Source of the DNA: a virus
IMG/VR virus record: IMGVR_UViG_3300037809_000515
Span: 1 to 26,070 of that record
Direction: 5' to 3' (one strand)
Length of the DNA: 26,070 nt
The notes beneath the pieces are model-generated. The model saw only the letters and a program-made list of their open reading frames with translations, ran no database searches and was not told where the DNA came from. Within the stretch, counting starts at the first letter, position 1. Every line of letters begins with the position of its first letter. Made by a program: the position numbers and the translations under genes. Below, piece after piece: positions 13,597 to 21,162 of this stretch.

Positions 13597-14169
13597 ATGA
13601 AAAATAAAAAATATTTGGTGATAGATACCGAAACAGGTGGTCTAGATCCAGAAAAAAACAGTATTTTAAGCATCGCGGGTGTCTTATGGGAACCAGGAAA
13701 GACAGTTGAGCCTGTTTTTGACCTATATGTCAAAGAACACTTCATAAATGTTGAAGAAGCAGCACTAAAAGTTAATAAAATCAATATGAATGAAGTGCAT
13801 TTGGCTGATGAACCGTATATCGTTGTAAAAAAGATTCAAAATGCCTTAAATGAGCGTCTTGGCCAAGACAGAAAAGCAATTCAACTTGTTGGTCACAATG
13901 TTGCCTTTGATATTGCGTTTACAAAACGACTTTATCGTCATGCGGGCTTAGAAAAAGAATATAGCAACGACTTTCGCGATAGAGCGATGGATACTTGCTC
14001 TATTTTGGAATTTTTGATGCTTTCTGGGAAAGTGGAAGGCTATAGAGCCTCCGGTGATGTTTTATTTAAAGCAGCGGGTGTTGAAATCGAAGAAAAAGAC
14101 CGTCACACGGCTTTAGGTGATGCTGTCGCCACAGCTTATGCTTTAGAGTCATTAATTACGAAATTTTAG
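13597..14169 (+). CDS. DnaQ-like DEDDh 3'-5' exonuclease
   Basis: 190 aa. Catalytic motifs are intact: VIDTETGG (Exo I, Asp10 and Glu12), VGHNVAFDIAF (Exo II, Asp105) and DRHTALGDA (Exo III, His170 and Asp175). It resembles the proofreading epsilon-type fold or a stand-alone exonuclease of the RNase T/DnaQ superfamily; no polymerase domain is attached. AGAGG just before the ATG, 12 nt after the methyltransferase stop, so the two are probably one operon. Likely acts in phage DNA repair, processing or nucleotide recycling. Confidence 0.9.
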   Translation: MKNKKYLVIDTETGGLDPEKNSILSIAGVLWEPGKTVEPVFDLYVKEHFINVEEAALKVNKINMNEVHLADEPYIVVKKIQNALNERLGQDRKAIQLVGHNVAFDIAFTKRLYRHAGLEKEYSNDFRDRAMDTCSILEFLMLSGKVEGYRASGDVLFKAAGVEIEEKDRHTALGDAVATAYALESLITKF

Positions 14170-14178
14170 GAGAAAATT

Positions 14179-14487
14179 ATGTCAAAAGATAAAAAGAAAG
14201 CATGGGGAACCTTGTTAAGCGAAAAACCAACATTAAAAGAGATTGCCGCTTACTATAAGGGCAAAGGTGGTGGTCCAGAAGGCGAATCGCACGTTATTGA
14301 TGCAAATGCCGACAAGAAAGAAGGCTTTGTTTGGGTTTATAGCACAAAAGCCGACGCAACCAAGATTATTGAACGTTGTGGAGACGCAATTTTGGATTAT
14401 AGCTTTTTAGATGCACAGGGTGTTCAATTAAAAATTGATCGCAAAGCTTTTCGCGGAATACATTGTGCATTTAGAAATGTAAAGTAA
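14179..14487 (+). CDS. hypothetical protein, 102 aa
   Basis: AGGAG just upstream of the ATG, 9 nt after the exonuclease stop, so it is probably co-transcribed. A basic start (MSKDKKKAWGTLL) leads into KEIAAYYKGKGGGPEGESHVID, then a mixed alpha/beta part (EGFVWVYSTKADATKIIERCG, VQLKIDRKAFRGI). No family recognised. Confidence 0.65.
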   Translation: MSKDKKKAWGTLLSEKPTLKEIAAYYKGKGGGPEGESHVIDANADKKEGFVWVYSTKADATKIIERCGDAILDYSFLDAQGVQLKIDRKAFRGIHCAFRNVK

Positions 14488-14511
14488 AATTTATCCTACT
14501 ATTTATTGTAT

Positions 14512-14709
14512 ATGTCATATTCATCCGACTATATAATAACTACCTTATCGAGTTCTATAGAACAACGAACATTTATGAATGGGGCAACTCGTGCTCCTTT
14601 TTCTATCGCATTAAAAGGACGAATCGGTCTGCGCGGTGGGTGTGTTCCATATATTGTTTTTCCAGGTGGTTCAATCCCATCTTATCCCCCGGTAGCAGGT
14701 TGTAATTGA
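14512..14709 (+). CDS. doubtful small ORF, 65 aa
   Basis: The only sizeable forward frame in the 350-nt gap 14488-14837. It starts at ATG 14512, with TACTAT at 14496-14501 as a possible -10 and no ribosome site. The product has a polar Ser/Thr-rich start and a Gly/Pro-rich end (GGCVPYIVFPGGSIPSYPPV). It could be a leaderless small gene or chance. The remaining stretch 14710-14783 is AT-rich with nothing recognisable. Confidence 0.3.
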   Translation: MSYSSDYIITTLSSSIEQRTFMNGATRAPFSIALKGRIGLRGGCVPYIVFPGGSIPSYPPVAGCN

Positions 14710-14783
14710 TAATGAATGGAATATTATAATAATATTCCTTTATTAATCTTAATAAACTAAAAATTCCTAATAAATGATTATCC

Positions 14784-14812
14784 TTGACCTCAAGGGGATT
14801 CTCTGTCATAAT
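14784..14812 (+). promoter_or_regulatory. sigma70-like promoter
   Basis: TTGACC (14784-14789), 17-nt spacer, CATAAT (14807-14812). Transcription would start about 18 nt before the ATG at 14838, leaving room for the AGGAGGGG ribosome site. Confidence 0.65.
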
Positions 14813-14837
14813 AGTATTACCCAAATTAGGAGGGGTG

Positions 14838-15299
14838 ATGACTATATTAGACAAGGACTTAGAAAAGAAACTATTTGAAGCCGGTATGGGCGAGCTTACG
14901 TTGTGGCTTATTAAAAAAGGGTGGACACTTGATCTAGATTATCTTAATCAAGACGAAATGTTACCATCTAGCAAGCTTATAAACATAAGCACACGCCAAG
15001 GAATAGAAAAACAATTTTATTCTTTATTACATGAATGTGGTCACTTGCTTATTCAATCAAACTGGGAAAACTACGAGAAAGCATATCCAGCCACAGCAAG
15101 GATGTATGCTTATGCCACCACTAATAAACAATTAGCGCGTAGCCCCAAATATAAAGTGGATTGCATATCGGAAGAACTCGAAGCATGGCGACGAGGAAAG
15201 AAACTAGCAGATCGCTTATCATTATATTATAGTGAGGAGAGGTATAATGACTTAACAGCCAAGTGTGTTTATACCTATATTCAATGGGCAAACAAGTAG
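14838..15299 (+). CDS. HExGH zinc metallopeptidase-like protein
   Basis: 153 aa from ATG 14838, preceded by AGGAGGGG; an earlier in-frame ATG (14784) lies upstream of the promoter's -10 and is rejected. Motif LLHECGHLL (HECGH, residues 65-69) is the zinc-binding/catalytic HExxH of ImmA/IrrE-like and related peptidases. ISEELEAWRRGKK about 45-50 residues later can supply the third ligand (Glu). No transmembrane segment. Cellular target unknown. The next gene starts inside its 3' end. Confidence 0.75.
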   Translation: MTILDKDLEKKLFEAGMGELTLWLIKKGWTLDLDYLNQDEMLPSSKLINISTRQGIEKQFYSLLHECGHLLIQSNWENYEKAYPATARMYAYATTNKQLARSPKYKVDCISEELEAWRRGKKLADRLSLYYSEERYNDLTAKCVYTYIQWANK

Positions 15300-15517
15300 A
15301 AGATGGCGATGCCTTTGGTAGCCGATATTTAGATATTTTTAAGGTTGGTGATTTAGTTTCGTGGGCTCACCTAGGGAATACCAAAGAATATGGTTATATA
15401 ATAAAAATTTATAATGAAAAGATGAGGGCAAATCGTTGTTTTGTATTTGCTCGCATTCGTAAAACAGATGGTTCAACCGAGAACTTTATGTTATCGGAAA
15501 TACAAAAAGAATCATAA
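15284..15517 (+). CDS. GDLV-family small protein, detached copy
   Basis: 77 aa from ATG 15284, inside the end of the previous gene; FKVGDLVSWA at residues 18-27, YGYIIKIYN, FVFARIRKTDG, FMLSEIQK. It belongs to the same layout as the 1180-7586 array and lies about 7.7 kb downstream. An in-frame GTG at 15263 is an alternative. Confidence 0.6.
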   Translation: MGKQVEDGDAFGSRYLDIFKVGDLVSWAHLGNTKEYGYIIKIYNEKMRANRCFVFARIRKTDGSTENFMLSEIQKES

Positions 15518-15532
15518 AAAAAGGGTTGTTGT

Positions 15533-15757
15533 ATGTTTTGGGATATAGTTACAAATGTGGGCGATGAGAAAAAACCTTGGGAAGATGTTCCAATCGAAGT
15601 TTTGATCGAGGAGGAGCGCAAAGAAAAAGAAGCACTTAGAGATAGGCGCGAACGTTTGTATGCTCCTTCGCCGACACCACCAGAGCCTAGATCTGAAGAT
15701 CCCGAGACTGATCTAAATGAGAACGAGGATGACTTTAAGATTGTCATCAAATTATAG
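15533..15757 (+). CDS. acidic, disordered-looking protein, 74 aa
   Basis: ATG 15533 after AAAGGG. A helix rich in Glu, Lys and Arg (VLIEEERKEKEALRDRRERL) is followed by a Pro/Glu/Asp-rich linker (APSPTPPEPRSEDPE) and a short hydrophobic end (FKIVIKL). Stop TAG overlaps the next GTG. No family recognised. Confidence 0.55.
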   Translation: MFWDIVTNVGDEKKPWEDVPIEVLIEEERKEKEALRDRRERLYAPSPTPPEPRSEDPETDLNENEDDFKIVIKL

Positions 15758-16071
15758 TGCTAATTTCCAAAAAAATGCGATTGCCGATTGCGTTGATGCT
15801 TCTCACAGTCTTCAACGCCATTGACGCATTTTTTACGCTAAAATACATAAAATTTGGTGCTCTATGCGAAGCCAACCCCTTAATGGATTCGCTATTGCAA
15901 AGCAATCACTACCTTTTCATTTTTTATAAACTCGTTGTTGTAAATTTTTGTGTTTGGGCTCTTTACAAAAACAATAAGACCAAAATAGTTCCTTTTATTC
16001 TGTATTTGCTTACTTTTATCTATAGTTTGCTAATGATGTGGTGGGGATATATGATTTTCCTTCTTTACTGA
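15757..16071 (+). CDS. small integral membrane protein (DUF5658-like)
   Basis: 104 aa with three hydrophobic helices (about 9-27, 50-69, 78-103). The stretch VFNAIDAFFTLKYIKFGALCEANPLM is the pattern of the DUF5658 membrane family ('NxxDxxxTxxxL..G..EANPLM'). GTG start overlaps the previous stop by one base; ATG 15775 is an alternative. Function unknown. Confidence 0.65.
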   Translation: MLISKKMRLPIALMLLTVFNAIDAFFTLKYIKFGALCEANPLMDSLLQSNHYLFIFYKLVVVNFCVWALYKNNKTKIVPFILYLLTFIYSLLMMWWGYMIFLLY

Positions 16072-16084
16072 ACTATTTATAGTG

Positions 16085-16930
16085 ATGAAGAATGAATTCG
16101 ACCGGCTTTCGGCAGTACAACCTTTAATAAAGAGTCTATACGAAGCTTCTAAAGAAACATTGGGATTTGATCCTGATGCCAAAATTGTTATTCTAACAAA
16201 CGAAGAAAATTCGAATAATCCTCTTGGCAAAACAGCCTATTATGATCCGGGAAGTCACAAAATTGGATTGTATACTCAAGGTCGTCATGTAAAAGATATT
16301 ATGCGCTCATTGTCGCATGAATTGGTTCATCATTCCCAAAATTGTCGCGGAGACTTCAATGAAGGCTTAGCCACCGTAGAAGGATACGCGCAAGAAGATG
16401 GTCACTTGCGAGAAATGGAACGAGAAGCCTATGAAACAGGCAATCTAATCTTTCGTGACTGGGAAGATAATTATAAACGTAATGATAATACGAAACTATT
16501 TACTGATACTTCAATTATGGGAGAAAAACTAATGGAAGACAAAGAAACAAAACTACGCGAGGTAATTCGCGGACTGGTAAAAGAAATGTTGGTCACGGTA
16601 AAAGAAGGTGATGATGGGATTAATTCATCCAAAGCCAATGCAGAAGAAGAACAAGCAGAGGCATCTGAGCAACGAGCGGGGGCTTCAGTGGAAGCTGCCG
16701 AAGCGGGCGAGGAAGAAATTCAAGCTGAGAATGCAACTCCCGGTGGTGGCGACAAAGCCGATGAACGCGAAGAAAAAGAAGATCCCGAACGTGAAGAAGG
16801 CGAAAAAGAAGAACTGGGAATGAATGAATCTACATTTTTTCCAAAAACTCATGACATTCGCGAAAAGGCAAGACATCAAACCCACGAAGCTCTAATGAAG
16901 CGATGGGGCTATACTAAAAAAAATGATTAA
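16085..16930 (+). CDS. HExxH metalloprotease with long charged tail
   Basis: 281 aa. An N-terminal domain carries SLSHELVHHSQNCRGDF (HELVH, residues 78-82), then HLREMEREAYETGN, which supplies the probable third zinc ligand (Glu near 112-116), so it is a zincin-type peptidase. A segment METKLREVIRGLVKEML-like amphipathic helix follows, then a low-complexity Glu/Ala-rich tail (about 180-250). T4-like marine phages carry very similar proteins in my recollection; a structural or virion-maturation role is possible. ATG 16085 follows a GTG (16082); no ribosome site, with TATTTATAG just upstream. Ends overlapping the next ATG. Confidence 0.75.
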   Translation: MKNEFDRLSAVQPLIKSLYEASKETLGFDPDAKIVILTNEENSNNPLGKTAYYDPGSHKIGLYTQGRHVKDIMRSLSHELVHHSQNCRGDFNEGLATVEGYAQEDGHLREMEREAYETGNLIFRDWEDNYKRNDNTKLFTDTSIMGEKLMEDKETKLREVIRGLVKEMLVTVKEGDDGINSSKANAEEEQAEASEQRAGASVEAAEAGEEEIQAENATPGGGDKADEREEKEDPEREEGEKEELGMNESTFFPKTHDIREKARHQTHEALMKRWGYTKKND

Positions 16931-17183
16931 TGATCTCAATAGTCGGTGGAAAGAGTTTATACTTAATGAAGGCGTCACGCCGGATATTAGTGTATGGGTT
17001 CAGTCTCTTAAAGAAAGCCTGGGAATGATTAAACCCAGATCTATGAGAGAGAGTAAGCGCATTGAGCTTATGAAACATCAATTGAACGAAATTAGAAAAG
17101 CGTCTAATCGCTTACAGCGAGAAAACCAAATTCTTCAAGAAGAAAATCAACTACTACAAGAACAGGACACGTCCAAGGAATAG
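16923..17183 (+). CDS. coiled-coil phage protein, 86 aa
   Basis: Starts 8 nt before the previous stop. The C-terminal half is a heptad-like coiled coil (MKHQLNEIRKASNRLQRENQILQEENQLLQEQ). The N-terminal half has 'LNSRWKEFILNEGVTPDISVWVQSLKESLGMIKPRSMRESKRI'-type order with conserved-looking Trp residues; small T4-like phage proteins with this 'LNRW...VQ..L..I.PRTxRE' layout are known to me but uncharacterised. Sits directly before the 876-aa gene, 2 nt apart. Confidence 0.65.
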   Translation: MINDLNSRWKEFILNEGVTPDISVWVQSLKESLGMIKPRSMRESKRIELMKHQLNEIRKASNRLQRENQILQEENQLLQEQDTSKE

Positions 17184-17185
17184 AA

Positions 17186-19816
17186 ATGTCATCGCTATTA
17201 CTAGAGGGTGGATTATACGGTCATCTCAATCACCTATATGATAATCCAGATTTATCCTTTGGTGAAATAAAAAAAATATTTGATACCGCATCAAGTGGAG
17301 AACTCAAAGGAACAGAAAAGACCGATGGTCAAAACCTTTTTATTTCTTATTCCGTAAAAGATGGCAAAGCGAAAGCTGCGCGGAACAAAGGAAACATAAA
17401 AACAGGTGGAATGGACGCTATGCAACTTGCGAGTAAGTTTGCTGATCGTGGAGCGTTAGAAAAAGCGTTTGTTGATTCTTTTGATGCCTTTGAAAAGGTA
17501 ATAAGCCAGTTATCCCCCGAAGAACAAAGAGAAATCTTTGGAGAAGACGCCAATATTTTTTATAATGCTGAAATTATGGACCCGGCGAATCCAAACGTCA
17601 TCAACTATGACACTCGGTCTTTGGTCATACATCAGAAAGGTCATTCTGAATTTGATCGTGAAACTGGAAACATAAAAGATACTGATGTGTCCAATAATGT
17701 GGCTATTTTGCAGAACGCACTAGAGGGTGTTCAACAGTCCGAAGCGGCTGAAGACTTTACAGTACAAATGAACGCCATCAAGAACCTACAGAGCCTTGAG
17801 AACGATGCAGCCTTAAAGAAAGCAGATCAGAGAATCAATAAAATAATCTCTAGTGTTGGCCTGTCAGACGGAAGCACTATTGGTGATTTTGTCAATGCAC
17901 GATTGTCACCTATAATCGCTAATAAGTTTCCCATGCTCGATGATGCTCGTAAAGATATGTTGATACGAAGAATCGCTGGTGAAAAAGGAATCAAAGTTAC
18001 TGCCATTACCAAGGGACTTGATAAAGAAGCAAAAGCAGAAATAAATTCCTTTGTGAAAGGTGGAAAGAAAATCATGGGAGAAGTGATTGGTCCACTAGAG
18101 AAAACAATTCATGACTTCTCTGTAGAAATGTTGCGAGGTTTAGAAAGTGCATTTATTTTAGATAATGATTCCGAAGTAAAGCGTTTGGCTGGTGAAGTTG
18201 GAATCGCAATAGATGCAATCAATGGTTCTAATCGTGATGATGTAATGGATGTGGTTCGTAAGCATTTAGAAAAGATTGGTAAAGCAGAAAACATTAGTAC
18301 AGCCACCGAGGGATTTGTATTTGATTGGGATGGTGTGACTTATAAATTTACCGGAAACTTTGCGCCAGCAAATCAAATCTTAGGAATATTCAAATATGGT
18401 CGTGGAAAGATCCCAGCCCTACAAAAAGAAGTTATGCTAGAACAAGAATCTGGAAAGACGATAGGTATTCATCCTGGTGGCTTTAAACCACCACATGCTG
18501 GTCATTTTTTGGGAGCCAAACATTTATTGGACAGCGGAGCAGATGAAGTCATCGTAATAATATCTCCTAAGCCCCGTGAGGGATATTCTACAGATAAAAA
18601 GAAGACAATAGAAATAAATGCCGATCAATCTTTAAAGTTATGGCAACTTTATATAAAGGCTAATGGAATTGGAAATAAGATGTCGGTAATGATATCCGAT
18701 AAAAACTCTCCTGTGGCTTCAGTATATGATTATTTAGAAACTCTTGATAACGAAGAAACTGTTTTTCTTGGAAAGGGCGAAAAAGACCAGACTGATACTA
18801 GATTTGATAGAGCCCAAGCATTTGCAGATAAAAGAGACTTGGGATTATCTGTAGAAATGATTAATACTCCTATGTTTGGTGGTGGAATATCAGGAACTCA
18901 AATGCGAGAGATTATCGCTAATAACGATTTTAAGTCTTTTGCTAAATATATACCCTTAAAGAATCTTAAAGATAAGAAAAAGGCTTGGAGCATTATGACT
19001 AAAAAAATTAAAGAACACTATATCGATAGGAATACTTTTATGAAAGAGACAATTCTAAGAGAAGCAATCCGCAAAATCATCGCCAAAGCAGATAAAAAAG
19101 TAAAGGTGGAAGAAGACGTTTTGCGAGGAGTTATTCAAAAACTTATTCTAGAAAACGAAGCAGACCGAGTGCCACACGCATCCACTGCTATTAATTTTCT
19201 GGAAGACTTATTGAAAAGTATCCTTCCTGGGATTGAGCAAGATTATAAATCATTGACCACAAAACAAGAACAGCGGGATGCTTTTCGTTCTCAATTAGTT
19301 TCTTCTGTCAATACTGCTTTAGAAACCGCGAACATAAATAGTCAAGCCACTGAAATGAGTACCGATGGAACATCCAGTGAAGAATTTATTGAGATTGATG
19401 AAGAAATTGAAATTGATATAACAGATGACGATAAATTTATTGATATTGACCCAGGTATCGAGAGCGATGATGAAGAAGAAGACAAGGAAAAACAAGATGA
19501 AGAAGCAAACGCAACCGGAGCAAAGCTCGCCGCACAATCGTTTGACTCCATAGAAAAACAAATCCTAGAATCATACAACACCCTAAGTGATGACGAGGAT
19601 CAAAAAACTTTCCAAGATTATTTGATTACGAATCTAAAACTTTATTTTGATAAGTGGGAAAAAGAACTTGGTGAAGTTATTGAACCGACAACTGATGAAT
19701 ATGAAGAAGAGAAAGTAGAATCTGATGAGGAAGAAATTGATGCAGAAGCTAGTGAAGAAGAAGATCTTGGAACTGAAGAAGAAGGTGATGAAGAAGAACT
19801 TGACTTCGATCTATAA
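17186..19816 (+). CDS. large protein: ligase-like KxDG region plus HxGH nucleotidyltransferase
   Basis: 876 aa. Residues ~1-410 carry a series that resembles covalent nucleotidyltransferases (RNA/DNA ligase fold): EKTDGQNLF (K45-T-D-G48, like motif I KxDG), AARNKG (R66, like motif Ia), YNAEIMD (like motif III), TEGFVFDWDG (374-383, like motif IV) and TYKFTG (K387, like motif V). Residues ~425-600 are an HxGH adenylyl/cytidylyltransferase-like domain: GIHPGGFKPPHAGH (H437-x-G-H440), VIVIISPKPR, and GGISGTQMRE (566-575, like the ISxTxxR motif of NMN adenylyltransferases). The C-terminus (~680-876) is very acidic. Related long proteins exist in marine T4-like phages (DUF6267 type). The ligase-like reading is my inference; RNA repair, capping or cofactor chemistry are possible. 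Confidence 0.7.
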   Translation: MSSLLLEGGLYGHLNHLYDNPDLSFGEIKKIFDTASSGELKGTEKTDGQNLFISYSVKDGKAKAARNKGNIKTGGMDAMQLASKFADRGALEKAFVDSFDAFEKVISQLSPEEQREIFGEDANIFYNAEIMDPANPNVINYDTRSLVIHQKGHSEFDRETGNIKDTDVSNNVAILQNALEGVQQSEAAEDFTVQMNAIKNLQSLENDAALKKADQRINKIISSVGLSDGSTIGDFVNARLSPIIANKFPMLDDARKDMLIRRIAGEKGIKVTAITKGLDKEAKAEINSFVKGGKKIMGEVIGPLEKTIHDFSVEMLRGLESAFILDNDSEVKRLAGEVGIAIDAINGSNRDDVMDVVRKHLEKIGKAENISTATEGFVFDWDGVTYKFTGNFAPANQILGIFKYGRGKIPALQKEVMLEQESGKTIGIHPGGFKPPHAGHFLGAKHLLDSGADEVIVIISPKPREGYSTDKKKTIEINADQSLKLWQLYIKANGIGNKMSVMISDKNSPVASVYDYLETLDNEETVFLGKGEKDQTDTRFDRAQAFADKRDLGLSVEMINTPMFGGGISGTQMREIIANNDFKSFAKYIPLKNLKDKKKAWSIMTKKIKEHYIDRNTFMKETILREAIRKIIAKADKKVKVEEDVLRGVIQKLILENEADRVPHASTAINFLEDLLKSILPGIEQDYKSLTTKQEQRDAFRSQLVSSVNTALETANINSQATEMSTDGTSSEEFIEIDEEIEIDITDDDKFIDIDPGIESDDEEEDKEKQDEEANATGAKLAAQSFDSIEKQILESYNTLSDDEDQKTFQDYLITNLKLYFDKWEKELGEVIEPTTDEYEEEKVESDEEEIDAEASEEEDLGTEEEGDEEELDFDL

Positions 19817-19835
19817 TAATAGTATCCTTAACTTC

Positions 19836-20114
19836 ATGAAGTTCGAAAAAATTGCTACTGAAATTGGTAAACTTGTTGATGAAAAAGATGCTGCTTATGG
19901 AAGTTCTTTCCTGAAGTCAGAAAAAATTTTAAAGATTCTATATCCAAATGGAATTGAGCCAGAACAATATAAAGATATGCTGGCTATTACTCGCATCATT
20001 GATAAGCTGTTTAGAATTGCAACTAAAAAAGATGCGTTTGGAGAAAATCCATTCAAAGATATAGCGGGTTATGGTATACTGGGTGTAGCTAATGGCGAAT
20101 CTGAAAAGAAATGA
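19836..20114 (+). CDS. DUF1599-like small protein, 92 aa
   Basis: From ATG 19836; the longer in-frame version starting at 19725 would lie inside the previous gene. The pattern LVDEKDAAYGSSFLKS, MLAITRIIDKLFRIATKK, NPFKDIAGYGILG matches DUF1599 / all-alpha nucleotide-modification-associated proteins ('KNxxYG ... RxxDKxxRI ... DxxGYxxL'), which are common next to phage nucleotide metabolism genes. No Shine-Dalgarno; a possible TTGACT-N17-TATCCT promoter ends 7 nt before the ATG. Overlaps the next gene by 23 nt. Confidence 0.65.
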   Translation: MKFEKIATEIGKLVDEKDAAYGSSFLKSEKILKILYPNGIEPEQYKDMLAITRIIDKLFRIATKKDAFGENPFKDIAGYGILGVANGESEKK

Positions 20115-20469
20115 CGGACGGAATAAAGATTATTCTATCTCTAATAGATTAAGGAAGCAAGGAAAATCTAGTGAGGAGTTTGAGATCATCTTTAACGCCC
20201 TTTCCCTTGAAGAAGTTATTGGTCTAAAATTGGAATTGACTGCGAAGTCATCTTTTAATAAAAAATTATATGGATTGCCACTTTGGTATTCTATCCCAAA
20301 CATTGTAAAAGACGCGGTATTGAAATATGCCCTATCCGCAACACGTTCGAAGCGAGAGGCTGCACGGTTTCTTGGTCTGAACGAATTAGGTATGAAGAAA
20401 ACTATAAATAGGTATAAGATTGATGATTATTTTGAACAAACACTTGACAAAGGGGTCAAGGACAGTTAG
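20092..20469 (+). CDS. HTH-containing phage protein, 125 aa
   Basis: Middle: SLEEVIGLKLELTAKSSFNKKLYGLPLWYSIPNIVKDAVLKYAL. The C-terminal third, SATRSKREAARFLGLNELGMKKTINRYKI, has the Fis-type HTH form (AAxxLGxxxxxxxxxxxRY), so a DNA-binding or transcriptional role is likely. Similar proteins occur in marine T4-like phages (from memory). Its last codons contain the promoter of the downstream ncRNA, whose -10 covers the stop codon, and a TATAAATA box (20403-20410) of T4 late-promoter type lies inside it. Confidence 0.65.
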   Translation: MANLKRNDGRNKDYSISNRLRKQGKSSEEFEIIFNALSLEEVIGLKLELTAKSSFNKKLYGLPLWYSIPNIVKDAVLKYALSATRSKREAARFLGLNELGMKKTINRYKIDDYFEQTLDKGVKDS

Positions 20470-20472
20470 AAT
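20444..20472 (+). promoter_or_regulatory. strong sigma70-like promoter of the ncRNA
   Basis: Perfect TTGACA (20444-20449), 17-nt spacer, TAGAAT (20467-20472), embedded in the 3' end of the upstream gene. Transcription should begin near 20480-20485, right before the closing stem of the predicted RNA. Confidence 0.8.
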
Positions 20473-20481
20473 ATAAATTAG

Positions 20482-20629
20482 TTTATGGGCAACAAGATAA
20501 AGCAGTTTTTTTATATAATTTTAAGGTGCTTCAATGGCTCTGTTGAAGCTAGCCAAACTAACTCATGTTAGTATTGAAACGAGCCTAGCTTTGTTGCTGT
20601 GAATAAGTAACAATCTTGTTGTTTTTTTT
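20482..20629 (+). ncRNA. structured ncRNA with terminator, ~145 nt
   Basis: Bounded by a strong promoter and by a 3' arm plus eight T (20622-20629). The ends pair perfectly over 9 bp, CAACAAGAT (20490-20498) with ATCTTGTTG (20613-20621), closing a ~114-nt interior. Inside are GCTTCAA/TTGAAGC (20528-20534 with 20543-20549), CTAAC/GTTAG (20558-20571) and competing pairings AAGCTAG/CTAGCTT (20546-20552 with 20585-20591), GGCTC/GAGCC and TTCAAT/ATTGAA, which allow a pseudoknot or a switch between folds. No start codon with a ribosome site lies in it. It does not match an RNA family I recognise; a 6S-like or phage sRNA role is possible. The exact 5' end is inferred. Confidence 0.65.
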
Positions 20630-20702
20630 GCGAATGTAGCTCAACTGGCAGAGTGTCAGCCTTCCAAGCTGAAAGTTGCGGGTTCGAACCCCGCCATTCG
20701 CT
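20630..20702 (+). tRNA. tRNA-Gly (anticodon TCC)
   Basis: 73 nt, complete cloverleaf: acceptor GCGAATG/CATTCGC, D-arm GCTC...GAGT, anticodon arm TCAGC-CTTCCAA-GCTGA with anticodon TCC (reads GGA), T-arm GCGGG-TTCGAAC-CCCGC, discriminator T. No encoded CCA. It begins right after the T-run of the ncRNA, so it is either read through that terminator or made from another start. GGA glycine codons are frequent in this AT-rich phage. Confidence 0.95.
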
Positions 20703-20731
20703 TTTCATTACAAAAAAAAAATTTAATCTGC

Positions 20732-20737
20732 TATAAT
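20732..20737 (+). promoter_or_regulatory. -10 box upstream of the tmRNA
   Basis: Perfect TATAAT, 12 nt before the first G of the tmRNA acceptor strand. The -35 region (about 20708-20713, TTACAA) is weak. Suggests the tmRNA can be transcribed on its own. Confidence 0.5.
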
Positions 20738-20835
20738 ACTTATTACTACGGGGGTGAACTGGATTCGACAGAGTGTCGAGATAGATTTGTGCAAGGGTGT
20801 ATAAGCAAACACTAAAAGGCTTAAAATAAATAACT

Positions 20836-20871
20836 GCTAACGATAATGTTGCATTAACTTTGGCTGCGTAA
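20836..20871 (+). other. tmRNA proteolysis-tag reading frame
   Basis: GCT resume codon then ten codons and TAA: ANDNVALTLAA. The AND start and the ALxAA-like hydrophobic end match bacterial SsrA degradation tags recognised by ClpXP-type proteases. The stop lies in the GTAA loop of helix 5, as in other tmRNAs. The resume codon is preceded by AATAACT, close to the usual alignment sequence. Confidence 0.9.
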
Positions 20872-20952
20872 GCAATCAAAGCGGGGTTTACGGCTTCCTT
20901 GTTACCCAAAACCGTGTTTTAACACACACACACACAAAGGAGGACATTTATT

Positions 20953-21162
20953 ATGTCAGAAAATAAAAATAAAAATGGTTATGAAATTCGAGAAGGATTG
21001 CTTGGGATGGCGCAAGGTATTCTAGGTGATAAATGCAATCGCGACTTTGAGAATGAAATGATCAAACCCGATGGAGCGCGAAATGCTGTTCCTTCTTATA
21101 CAACTGAAGAAATAATTGCTGAAGCTGAAAAGCTTTACGCATTTGTTCAGAAGAAAGATTAA
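20953..21162 (+). CDS. small phage protein encoded inside the tmRNA gene
   Basis: 69 aa with one of the best ribosome sites in the window (AAAGGAGGA, 20936-20944, 8 nt before ATG), preceded by a (CA)n stretch (20922-20935). Sequence: hydrophilic start (MSENKNKNGYEIREGLLGMA), then DFENEMIKPDGARNAVPSY and TTEEIIAEAEKLYAFVQKKD. Small proteins with 'GYEIRxxLLxMA ... YTTEEVIAEAEKLYxFV' order occur in T4-like phages in my recollection, without known function. The stop TAA (21160-21162) lies 7 nt before the 3' helix-2 strand of the tmRNA. Translation and tmRNA folding may therefore compete unless the RNA is processed. Confidence 0.75.
   Translation: MSENKNKNGYEIREGLLGMAQGILGDKCNRDFENEMIKPDGARNAVPSYTTEEIIAEAEKLYAFVQKKD

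Noticed and set aside
14665-14681. T-arm-like GGTGG-TTCAATC-CCATC, possible tRNA
   Set aside because: No acceptor strand, anticodon arm or D-arm can be placed upstream; probably chance.
14603-14854. 83-codon minus-strand frame in the 14488-14837 gap
   Set aside because: No ribosome site, opposite to the promoter and ribosome site of the 14838 gene, and no recognisable protein features.
16074-16082. TATTTATAG before the 16085 gene as a late promoter
   Set aside because: The TATAAATA octamer lies on the opposite strand here and would point away from the gene; kept only as a remark.
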